Position numbers and translations under genes: made by a program
Part shown: positions 1-5,182 of the stretch, piece after piece
Layout: each line of letters opens with the position of its first letter
Position numbering within the stretch: position 1 is the first letter of the stretch
Source of the DNA: Verrucomicrobiota bacterium
GTDB lineage: Bacteria > Verrucomicrobiota > Verrucomicrobiia > Chthoniobacterales > UBA10450
NCBI GenBank assembly: GCA_003218615.1
Contig: QHOD01000271.1
Coordinates: 1 to 5,182 of the forward strand
Direction: 5' to 3'
Length of the DNA stretch: 5,182 nt
The notes under the pieces: generated by a model
What the model saw: only the letters and a program-made list of their open reading frames with translations
Told to the model about the DNA's origin: nothing
Databases searched by the model: none

Positions 1-42
1 CAATTCAGGTACGGCGGCCTCACGGTCGCCGTTACTGTCTAA
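1..42 (+). CDS. 3' end of an unidentified upstream gene (partial)
   Basis: Frame 1 is open from the left edge and ends in TAA at 40-42, giving the tail QFRYGGLTVAVTV. The stop lies only 4 bp before the sufD ATG, a spacing typical of co-transcribed genes, so this is probably the preceding gene of a suf operon. sufB or sufC would be the expected neighbours. However, the tail does not resemble the usual SufB ending (a motif close to MEGS-G) or a typical SufC ending that I can recall. I cannot name the product. Thirteen residues are too few to exclude that this is chance open frame in an intergenic region. Confidence 0.4.
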   Translation, partial: QFRYGGLTVAVTV

Positions 43-46
43 GTTC

Positions 47-1372
47 ATGTCATCAGTCGCTCATGATGAAACAACGGCGATCGGATCGATCCTTTCCGGT
101 CCGGTTGAGTCGCGCGATTTTCCGGAGTGGTTTCGGGAGCAGCAACGCGCTGCCTGGACGCAATTCGAAGCGCTGCCGAAGCCGACGCGGAAGGACCAGG
201 CCTGGCGATTTGCCGATGTCGATCTTCTCAATCTAACGCCGTTCAAGTTTGGCGGAGCATTGCCGGATATGGAGCGCAACGCGATTCTCGAGCAATCGCG
301 CGGGCTCGACAAAGTTGCGGCGCGTTTGATTTTTGCTGGCGACCAGCTCATCGAACGCGATGTCGTTTCCGATCAGCTGAAAAAGCGTGGCGTCATTTTT
401 CAGCCGCTTGAGCGTGCCATGGTCGAGCACCGCGAATTGTTTGGAAAGTATTTCATGTCGCAACCGGCGATCCTTGGTTCAGCCAAGTTCGCAGGGTTGC
501 ATCAGGCATTGGTTTCTTCGGGCACATTTCTTTATGTACCACGCGGCGTCGAAATCGAATTGCCGATTGAGATTTTCCATTGGTTGCACGGCGCGAACGC
601 TTCTGTATTTCCACATTTGCTTCTGGTCACGGACGAGCTCGCCAAAGTCACCGTGATCGAGCATTTCCGCTCGTTAGACCCGCAAGCGTCGGGATTTGCC
701 TGCGGGGTCAATGACTTGATTGCCGGCCCGGGCGCGAAGGTAACTTACATATGCGCACAAAACTGGGGGACTAACGTTGTCGCCTTGCAAATGAACTCCA
801 CAACCGTCGATCACGACGCCTCCGCAATGAGCCTGAATCTGCACGTTGGCGCAAAATATTCGCGCTTTGAAAGCCTCAGCCGTCTCATCGGCGAAGGCGG
901 ACGCAGCGACCTGCTCGCTATTTCGGTCGCAAACGGCACTCAGGAATTTGATGCGCGCACATTGCAAGACCACGTCTCGCCGCACACCGCGAGCGATCTC
1001 CTTTATAAAAACGCGCTCGACGATCGCGCCCGGAGCACATTCGGCGGCCTCATCCGGGTCGAACCGCACGCACATTTCACCGATGCGTATCAAAAGGTGC
1101 GCAATCTGCTCTTGAGCGACGATTCGGAAGCCAACTCAATGCCGGGCCTCGAAATCCTCGCCGACAACGTCCGTTGCACGCACGGTGCCACCTCCGGCCA
1201 GATCGACAAAGATGAGCTTTTTTATCTCCGCACCCGCGGCATTCCCGTTCCGGTTGCCCAGCGCCTCATCGTGACCGGCTTCTTGAACGAGGTCATTCAA
1301 CGACTCGATCACGCGGCGATAGCTGATCATTTGAATCGGTTAATTGACGAGAAATTCGCGAAAGAATACTAG
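47..1372 (+). CDS. sufD: Fe-S cluster assembly protein SufD
   Basis: SufD is a cytoplasmic scaffold subunit that pairs with SufB and the ATPase SufC to assemble Fe-S clusters and deliver them to apoproteins. The 441-residue product has the normal family length. The N-terminal helical part contains the typical FPEWFRE-QRAAW segment and PTRKDQAWRF (residues 46-55). The middle is the beta-helix core (roughly 140-370). The C-terminal part has the family signature: SMPGLEILADNVRCTHGATSG followed by LFYLRTRGI and a GF-NEVI helix. Cys377 and His379 in CTHGAT match the SufD Cys/His pair; the His is known in E. coli SufD (His360) to lie at the SufB-SufD interface and contribute to cluster formation. 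The ATG at 47 is the first in frame after the upstream TAA and gives the expected N-terminus, though no clear Shine-Dalgarno precedes it, which would fit translational coupling to the upstream gene. No sufS or sufE follows; the next genes converge from the other strand. Confidence 0.96.
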   Translation: MSSVAHDETTAIGSILSGPVESRDFPEWFREQQRAAWTQFEALPKPTRKDQAWRFADVDLLNLTPFKFGGALPDMERNAILEQSRGLDKVAARLIFAGDQLIERDVVSDQLKKRGVIFQPLERAMVEHRELFGKYFMSQPAILGSAKFAGLHQALVSSGTFLYVPRGVEIELPIEIFHWLHGANASVFPHLLLVTDELAKVTVIEHFRSLDPQASGFACGVNDLIAGPGAKVTYICAQNWGTNVVALQMNSTTVDHDASAMSLNLHVGAKYSRFESLSRLIGEGGRSDLLAISVANGTQEFDARTLQDHVSPHTASDLLYKNALDDRARSTFGGLIRVEPHAHFTDAYQKVRNLLLSDDSEANSMPGLEILADNVRCTHGATSGQIDKDELFYLRTRGIPVPVAQRLIVTGFLNEVIQRLDHAAIADHLNRLIDEKFAKEY

Positions 1373-1451
1373 CGGGATAGTAGAGGCTTGTTTCGGCAAC
1401 GCGAGCGACATCCGATTCATCGAATACCAGGCGGGGAGGACTCTTCATCAT
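1293..1451 (-). CDS. Candidate small ORF coupled to tonB, antisense to the sufD end
   Basis: A 52-codon frame begins with ATG ATG at 1451-1446 and overlaps the tonB stop as ATGA. It starts MMKSPPRLVFDESDVARV and ends SPRDRVVE before TGA at 1295-1293. An AGGAG lies 8 nt before the first ATG, the best ribosome-binding site in the window, and the overlap is the same type as that between exbB and exbD. The first 26 codons lie in the gap between tonB and sufD; the rest runs opposite the last 80 bp of sufD, so conservation there would be constrained by sufD. I see no signal peptide, membrane segment or known motif. It may be a genuine small protein, the remnant of a longer downstream operon gene cut off by a rearrangement next to suf, or chance. 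Confidence 0.33.
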   Translation of the reverse strand: MMKSPPRLVFDESDVARVAETSLYYPASILSRISRQLTDSNDQLSPRDRVVE

Positions 1452-2359
1452 TTCGCCGTCTCCTGGTCGGTATTTAACTCGAAATTAATTTTCACATCGT
1501 AATGATCGCCGTCACCAAGGCCGGTGGGCAGCGGGTCGACTTGCGTTACGCGTTTCGCAATCGCCGCTACCGACTCATTCACGACAATATTTTCAGAGGG
1601 CTTGACGATTTCGAAACTCGACACACGCCCATCTTTTTCGATTCGAACTTTGACCAGCGTCGAAATCTTGGCACCGGAAACAATGTTGGTCGTCGGCTGG
1701 CTCCATGCGCTGTAAAAGCGGTCATGCAGCATGTTGCCATACCACCCGAACTCCGACGCGCTGCTCCCGCCCCCGGCATGGCCACCTTTGCCCGCTGAAC
1801 CTGTTTTCCCCGCGCCGATCTGAGATGACGATCCGTTTTTCGCTGGAGCGGGCTTCGCGATCTCCTTTTTCTCTGCGTTTGCATCGGCTTTCTTTGCCTT
1901 TTCAGCCGATTTTGTCGGGCTCGATCTCACTTTCGGCGATGGCTTGGGAGAAGCTTTTGCCAACACGACTTTTTTGGGGATCGATTTTGGAGTTGGCTTT
2001 GGAGTCGGCGTCGGTTTTGGCGTGGGAGCCGCGGATGGCTTTGGAGTAGCTGTTGGTATTGGCGTCGGAGTGGACAATTCGATTTCGCTCTTCGCTGCCG
2101 GTAAGGGAGGCTCTTCCTTTTCCGCTTCATCCGTTTTCGGCAGTGTAGGTGGTGAAGGAGAAAGTTTTGCCGGCGGCGGCTCGCCAGTCGTTGGCTCCGT
2201 AGCTGTGCTCGCTCCACCCACATCGCCTAACCAAACGATGCTTTGCGCGTTTGGGGAGCCCCTGGCTTCAACACTCCAACGAATTAATCCTGCAATGAGT
2301 GCGACGTGCGCGAGTGCTATCAGTGTAACGTTTCGCCAGAAGCGGGCGTCTTTCGACAT
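1448..2359 (-). CDS. TonB/TolA-type energy transducer, periplasm-spanning
   Basis: This 303-residue protein has the three-part plan of TonB and TolA. Residues 10-28 form one N-terminal membrane helix that anchors it in the inner membrane and would contact ExbB/ExbD. Residues about 55-175 are Pro-, Lys-, Ala- and Thr-rich, with TPKP-type repeats at 97-143 and a Lys/Ala-rich stretch at 144-175, suited to an extended periplasmic arm. A Gly/Ser linker follows (175-203). The C-terminal domain (about 205-296) has W/Y-G-M-HDRFYSAW-QP, then VKVRIEKDGRVSSFEI, and a final DVKINFEL strand, as in TonB_C/TolA C-terminal domains. The helix keeps the conserved His (His18, aligning with TonB His20 and TolA His22), but the Ser four residues earlier is Ile14. 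The ATG directly abuts the exbD TAA. Order Q-R-A favours a Tol-like naming, but no tolB or pal follows, so TonB versus TolA is left open. Confidence 0.85.
   Translation of the reverse strand: MSKDARFWRNVTLIALAHVALIAGLIRWSVEARGSPNAQSIVWLGDVGGASTATEPTTGEPPPAKLSPSPPTLPKTDEAEKEEPPLPAAKSEIELSTPTPIPTATPKPSAAPTPKPTPTPKPTPKSIPKKVVLAKASPKPSPKVRSSPTKSAEKAKKADANAEKKEIAKPAPAKNGSSSQIGAGKTGSAGKGGHAGGGSSASEFGWYGNMLHDRFYSAWSQPTTNIVSGAKISTLVKVRIEKDGRVSSFEIVKPSENIVVNESVAAIAKRVTQVDPLPTGLGDGDHYDVKINFELNTDQETAK
1460..1464 (-). promoter_or_regulatory. Shine-Dalgarno AGGAG inside the end of tonB
   Basis: The minus strand reads AGGAG, then 8 nt, then ATG at 1451. It lies within the tonB codons for Gln-Glu (residues 299-300), so it could also be plain coding sequence. 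It is the main argument for translation of the small ORF that overlaps the tonB stop. The other genes here have weak or no recognisable Shine-Dalgarno sequences. Confidence 0.4.
1931..2071 (-). repeat. Low-complexity Pro/Thr/Lys-coding repeat within tonB
   Basis: Imperfect short repeats on the minus strand encode alternating TP, TPKP and PTPKP units (residues 97-143 of the transducer). They give a long complementary open frame on the + strand rich in Gly-Val-Phe, which is an artefact. Such Pro-Lys arms are usual in TonB; the number of units is likely to vary between relatives through slippage. Confidence 0.75.
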
Positions 2360-2776
2360 TTATTTCGTTTCCGCTCTAGTTGCGATGCCGACCTTCGTAA
2401 TTTGCGCGCGTCGCAGCGTGTCCATTAACATAATTAATTTTTGCACGGGCAAATTGCGATCCGGCCGAATCACGACGGCCACATCTGGATTGGCCTGCTT
2501 CAACTGGGTCAATTGTGCCGTGAGCATTTCCAAATCGACGACCTGATTGTTCAACCGGATCGTTTCGGCGCGGTCGATCGACACCGTTTGGACTTGCGAT
2601 GAATTTATTTGTGGATTGGTCGCGCCGCTGGAAGGGATCACCAGGCTCATGCTGTTTTCCAGCAACGGCGTTGTGATCATGAAAATGATCAGCAGCACGA
2701 ACGCGAGATCGAGCAGCGGCGTGACATTGATCTCGCTGAGCGTCGTCAGATTATTGCGCTGCGAATAACGTCTCAT
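2360..2776 (-). CDS. ExbD/TolR-family proton channel subunit
   Basis: The 138-residue protein is the biopolymer transport ExbD/TolR subunit, which sits with ExbB/TolQ in the inner membrane and couples the proton gradient to movement of the TonB/TolA partner. A short cytoplasmic N-terminus leads to LSEINVTPLLDLAFVLLII (residues 13-31), the family hallmark, with one membrane helix at about 21-40. Asp23 is the proton-translocating residue, at the same number as in E. coli TolR. Residues 45-138 are the periplasmic domain, with VVIRPDRNLPVQKLIMLMD and a final LRRAQITKVGIAT strand typical of the family. An open frame continues upstream, but that part is the exbB shadow; the real start is ATG at 2776-2774, which overlaps the exbB stop as ATGA and gives the usual length. 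It abuts the tonB ATG with no gap. Confidence 0.94.
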   Translation of the reverse strand: MRRYSQRNNLTTLSEINVTPLLDLAFVLLIIFMITTPLLENSMSLVIPSSGATNPQINSSQVQTVSIDRAETIRLNNQVVDLEMLTAQLTQLKQANPDVAVVIRPDRNLPVQKLIMLMDTLRRAQITKVGIATRAETK

Positions 2777-3528
2777 TTGCGGAACGCCGATTCGCGCACA
2801 TTGTGATCGACGTATTTGTGCTCGAACTCGGAGGCGAGCTCGGCAGCGAAGTTGTCCATCTCGACGATGATTCCGCGAATGCTGGTGACGAGAAAATTGT
2901 AACCGAACATGGCCGGGATAGCGACGCAGAGCGCCGTTACCGTAGTGATGAGCGCGCCAGAAACGCCGGGCGCCATCGACACAAGACTGGGCGAACCCGC
3001 TACCGCCACACCCGTAAACGCGTCCATCACGCCCCAAACCGTACCGAGCAATCCGAGAAACGGCGAACCGCTCACTGCGGTGGCGAGCAAAATCATTTGC
3101 GCTTCCAAGGCAAGCGCTGTCTCGCCAACCGCTCGCTCCATGGCTGCGTTGACCGCACCCATTTGCGCGGGCGAAATTTTGTCCGCGATCTCGAGTCGCG
3201 CGCGGAATGTGTCATCCACTTCCGGCGAACCGAGCAAATGGAATGTCATTTCCTCACAGCCGGCGCGATACACGTTGAATACCGGCGATCCCGGGAACCG
3301 GGCGTTCTTCTCAAACAGACGCAACGGTTGTCGATCTTGCCGAAAAGCAGCGAGGAAACGCGCGTTCTGTTTTCGGGCAAAGCGGATCACGCGCAATTTC
3401 GTGATCATGATTGACCAACTGAAGATTGAGACGACGGCGAGAAGAGACAGGACGAGCTTTCCTGCGATCGTCGCATGATCGAACGCAAAAAGGAGACCGC
3501 CGGCTGCTAGCAATGTCGCAATGAGCAT
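2773..3528 (-). CDS. ExbB/TolQ-family (MotA/TolQ/ExbB) proton channel protein
   Basis: This 251-residue inner-membrane protein forms the pentameric stator that surrounds the ExbD/TolR helices and uses the proton gradient. There are three membrane helices: about 22-42 (KLVLSLLAVVSIFSWSIMI), about 145-173 and about 187-215. A cytoplasmic domain lies between helices 1 and 2. The core signatures are GSPFLGLLGTVWGVMDAF (154-171) and MAPGVSGALITTVTAL-VAIPA (185-206); Thr163 and Thr196 match the polar channel threonines of ExbB/TolQ (E. coli ExbB Thr148 and Thr181). Length is close to the usual 230-250. The ATG at 3528 is the only usual start after an in-frame TAG at 3558-3556; a GGAG directly touches it, closer than a normal Shine-Dalgarno. 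The stop overlaps the exbD start. lgt ends 63 bp upstream, so read-through from lgt is plausible. Confidence 0.94.
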   Translation of the reverse strand: MLIATLLAAGGLLFAFDHATIAGKLVLSLLAVVSIFSWSIMITKLRVIRFARKQNARFLAAFRQDRQPLRLFEKNARFPGSPVFNVYRAGCEEMTFHLLGSPEVDDTFRARLEIADKISPAQMGAVNAAMERAVGETALALEAQMILLATAVSGSPFLGLLGTVWGVMDAFTGVAVAGSPSLVSMAPGVSGALITTVTALCVAIPAMFGYNFLVTSIRGIIVEMDNFAAELASEFEHKYVDHNVRESAFRK

Positions 3529-3591
3529 CTCCGCGTCACTGGCATAAGTAATAGCCTAATTTCGCGGAAAGCGAACTGTTTCATGCGCGGC

Positions 3592-4521
3592 TTAAGCTTT
3601 TTTTGGAAATGTCGGACGTATTTTCGCGCCAACGATAAATGCAAGCCCAATCACAATTAAAAAGAACGAAAAGAATTGGCCGCGTGTAAAAGGACCAATC
3701 AAAGTTGCGTCTGGTTCGCGGAAATATTCGATCACGATACGAAAAATTGCGTAGCAGATAAAAAAAAGTCCCGTCAGCACTCCGTTCGGTTGTCGCATGC
3801 GCGTGCGCACGAACCATAAAATCGCGAACAAAACGATGCCTTCGAAAAACGCTTCATAGAGTTGTGAAGGGTGCCGCGGTATCAAAATCGAGCGCAACGC
3901 GTTCGCGACCTGTGGTTGACGATGCGCTGCGCCGATTATCGCTTCCGGCGTGGTGAGCGCTGGATCAATCTGTGTGCACGATGAGATCGCGCGGTCCGCT
4001 TCTGTCGGGTGATCGAGTAATTCTTTTGGAAACTGCATTGCCCACGGAACATTTGTAACGCGGCCGTAAAGCTCGCCGTTGATGAAATTGGCGCAGCGGC
4101 CAAAAAACAGACCGACCGGCGCTGTCACACCAAGATTGTCACCAAGATTCGTCCACGAAATTTTATGCCGGTGGGCGTAATAAAAGGTGAAGAGCAACAG
4201 CCCGATCATCCCACCGTGGCTCGACATTCCGCCTTCCCACACCCGCAAGATCGACAACGGGGCGCGCAGCATTTCGGGATTATAAAAAAAAACGTAACCG
4301 AGCCGTCCACCGATGATGACGCCGAAAAGCGCGGCCCCAGTAATAAAGTCTCCGACTTTTGCCACGGGCAGATCGGCATATCCGCGCTTCGCCAGCCAGA
4401 GGAAAAGGACAAAGCCGGAGATAAATGCCAGGACATAGGCCAGGCCATACCAGCGCGGGCCGACGTTGTCGTAGATCCGAAAAATAATCGGATCGAGATC
4501 GTGCAGATAATAAGCAAGCAT
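3592..4521 (-). CDS. lgt: Prolipoprotein diacylglyceryl transferase
   Basis: Lgt transfers the diacylglyceryl group from phosphatidylglycerol to the lipobox Cys of prolipoproteins, the first step of lipoprotein maturation in the inner membrane. The 309-residue polytopic protein shows all the family motifs: RWYGLAY (23-29), GGRLGYVFFYNP (71-82), VWEGGMSSHGGMIG (94-107, His102 = E. coli His103), GRCANFINGELYGR (141-154, Arg142 and Asn145 = Arg143 and Asn146), RHPSQLYEAFFEG (216-228) and FRIVIEYFREPD (260-271, Arg261 and Glu265 = Arg239 and Glu243). It is about 18 residues longer than E. coli Lgt. Most of the extra length is a soluble, polar segment at about 170-212 before HPSQLYE, with SSCTQIDPALTTPEA. 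ATG at 4521 is the usual short N-terminus; the Shine-Dalgarno is weak. It is codirectional with uvrA upstream and exbB downstream. Confidence 0.97.
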   Translation of the reverse strand: MLAYYLHDLDPIIFRIYDNVGPRWYGLAYVLAFISGFVLFLWLAKRGYADLPVAKVGDFITGAALFGVIIGGRLGYVFFYNPEMLRAPLSILRVWEGGMSSHGGMIGLLLFTFYYAHRHKISWTNLGDNLGVTAPVGLFFGRCANFINGELYGRVTNVPWAMQFPKELLDHPTEADRAISSCTQIDPALTTPEAIIGAAHRQPQVANALRSILIPRHPSQLYEAFFEGIVLFAILWFVRTRMRQPNGVLTGLFFICYAIFRIVIEYFREPDATLIGPFTRGQFFSFFLIVIGLAFIVGAKIRPTFPKKA

Positions 4522-4589
4522 TTGCGCAGATTGTCACCGATGTGGCTGATACCCGCAATTAAAACGCGTGATCTACGAAATTGTGTGAG

Positions 4590-4657
4590 CTTCTTCGCTC
4601 CGCTCAGGATGACGGCGTCTTCTTCGCTCCGCTCAGGATGACGGCTTCTTCTTCGCT
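4590..4657. repeat. 27-bp tandem direct repeat with a third partial copy
   Basis: Two perfect 27-bp copies lie at 4590-4616 and 4619-4645 (period 29; each begins CTTCTTCGCTCCGCTCAGG and ends ATGACGGC). A third copy keeps only its first 10 bases (4648-4657). The block fills part of the gap between uvrA and lgt and runs into the 3' end of uvrA: the uvrA stop TGA (4635-4633) and its last eight codons lie within it. I see no strong inverted repeat inside a unit, no flanking duplication and no open frame, so it looks like a dispersed intergenic repeat rather than an insertion sequence. Similar CGCTCAGGATGAC motifs recur in many soil-bacterial genomes, from recall. Confidence 0.85.
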
Positions 4658-5182
4658 GCCGACAACTTCAATGCCTTCCGCAAGAAAGGCGCTGTCCTGC
4701 TGGTTCGGTTTCTCGCGACTGCTTCCGGCGTTCCAGTTACCACCACTTCGCCGCCCTCAGCGCCGGCTTCCGGGCCAAGATCGACAATGTAATCAGCTTC
4801 CGCAATCACACTGAGATTGTGTTCGATCACAATTACGGTGTTCCCCTCATCCACGAGCCGGTGCAGCACGTTGAGCAGCAATTCAATATCGGCCATGTGC
4901 AGACCGATGGTAGGCTCCTCAAGCAAATACAATGTCGATCCTGGCTTACGCATTTTTCGAATCCGCTCGTTCGCTGCGCGATTAACGCCGCGTTTCAATT
5001 GCGTCACGAGCTTAAGCCGTTGCGCTTCTCCGCCGCTCAAGGTCGGGCTCGGCTGCCCAAGCTTGAGATAGCCGAGGCCAGTATCAACCAGCAGGGAAAG
5101 CGGGCGCGCAATTTTAGGATGCGCCGAGAAGAACTGCGCCGCTTCCTCGATCGTCATTTCCATTACGTCGCCGATCGATTTT
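4633..5182 (-). CDS. uvrA: Excinuclease ABC subunit A, C-terminal part (5' end beyond window)
   Basis: The frame is open to the right edge, so only the last 183 codons are seen. UvrA is the dimeric ABC-type ATPase that finds DNA lesions and loads UvrB in nucleotide excision repair. Visible are KSIGDVMEMTIEEA at the edge, GYLKLGQPSPTLSGGEAQRLK with the ABC signature (5040-5017), LYLLEEPTIGLH (Walker B and D-loop region, about 4926-4895), VIVIEHNLSVIAEADYIVDLGPEAG (H-loop His at 4821-4819), and GTPEAVA. This is the distal ATPase half; its Walker A and zinc finger lie off the window. Two departures stand out: the Walker B Asp is Glu (codon 4920-4918), and about ten extra residues (VNRAANERIRKMRKPGS region) sit between the signature helix and Walker B. 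The latter resembles the long or tandem UvrA variants of some phyla. The protein ends with a basic tail, SAAKKKPSS, whose last codons come from the adjacent repeat. Confidence 0.95.
   Translation of the reverse strand, partial: KSIGDVMEMTIEEAAQFFSAHPKIARPLSLLVDTGLGYLKLGQPSPTLSGGEAQRLKLVTQLKRGVNRAANERIRKMRKPGSTLYLLEEPTIGLHMADIELLLNVLHRLVDEGNTVIVIEHNLSVIAEADYIVDLGPEAGAEGGEVVVTGTPEAVARNRTSRTAPFLRKALKLSAAKKKPSS

Noticed and set aside
674..1093. A 139-codon minus-strand open frame inside sufD
   Set aside because: It is fully opposite a conserved sufD core, has no recognisable domain, and is typical of shadow frames in GC-rich coding sequence.
1373..1447. Possible bidirectional terminator between sufD and tonB
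   Set aside because: Only very short self-complementary stretches occur (for example CGAT-TC-ATCG) and there is no T-run on either strand.
1944..2546. A 200-codon + strand open frame rich in Gly, Val and Phe opposite tonB and exbD
   Set aside because: It is the complement of the Pro/Thr/Lys-rich repeat of tonB; its composition is explained by the repeat, and it crosses two well-supported genes.
2777..3037. Upstream extension of the exbD frame to an earlier ATG at 3037
   Set aside because: The extra residues are Arg-rich nonsense from the exbB coding region in another frame; the ATGA-overlapping start at 2776 gives a normal ExbD/TolR N-terminus.
3561..3575. Short hairpin (5-bp stem TTCGC/GCGAA, GGAAA loop) between lgt and exbB
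   Set aside because: The stem is too short and no T-run follows on the minus strand, so it is not supported as a terminator or regulatory element.
4522..4632. Promoter for lgt in the uvrA-lgt gap
   Set aside because: I could not find a -35/-10 pair with convincing sequence and spacing; apart from the direct repeat, the gap shows nothing definite.
4590..4657. CRISPR array
   Set aside because: The copies are 29 bp apart with only 2 bp between them, leaving no spacers, and no cas genes are present.

Overview
The window is about 5.2 kb of densely coding bacterial chromosome with moderate to slightly high GC. It appears to come from a Gram-negative (diderm) organism, because it carries a prolipoprotein diacylglyceryl transferase next to a three-gene ExbB/ExbD/TonB (TolQ/TolR/TolA-type) energy-transducing set. 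The C-terminal style of the UvrA fragment and the short tandem 'cgctccgctcaggatgac'-type intergenic repeat suggest a soil Verrucomicrobiota (Chthoniobacter-like) or a relative. That placement is an inference from recall, not from a search.

Layout: on the + strand, a 14-codon tail of an unidentified upstream gene (1-42) is followed after 4 bp by a complete sufD (47-1372). All the other substantial genes are on the - strand and are read from right to left: the 3' part of uvrA (4633 to past the right edge), a 111-bp gap with a 27-bp direct repeat, lgt (4521-3592), a 63-bp gap, then exbB/tolQ (3528-2773), exbD/tolR (2776-2360) and tonB/tolA (2359-1448). The last three are packed with overlapping or abutting stop and start codons. 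A candidate 52-codon ORF (1451-1293) continues this series with an ATGA overlap and a good Shine-Dalgarno sequence, and runs antisense into the end of sufD. sufD and the tonB operon therefore converge at about 1373-1447, where I see no convincing terminator hairpin. No stretch over 300 bases lacks a gene.

How the genes work together: SufD is part of the SufBCD scaffold that builds Fe-S clusters in the cytoplasm. Lgt carries out the first step of lipoprotein maturation at the inner membrane. ExbB/ExbD form a proton-driven stator, and the TonB/TolA-like protein spans the periplasm to pass that energy to the outer membrane, either for TonB-dependent uptake or for Tol-Pal-like envelope constriction. 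UvrA is the damage-recognition ATPase of nucleotide excision repair. These are core housekeeping functions. I found no sign of a mobile element, CRISPR array, defence island or RNA gene. The most unusual points are the coupled small ORF after tonB, the Glu in place of the Walker B Asp in UvrA, and the repeat that supplies the uvrA stop codon.
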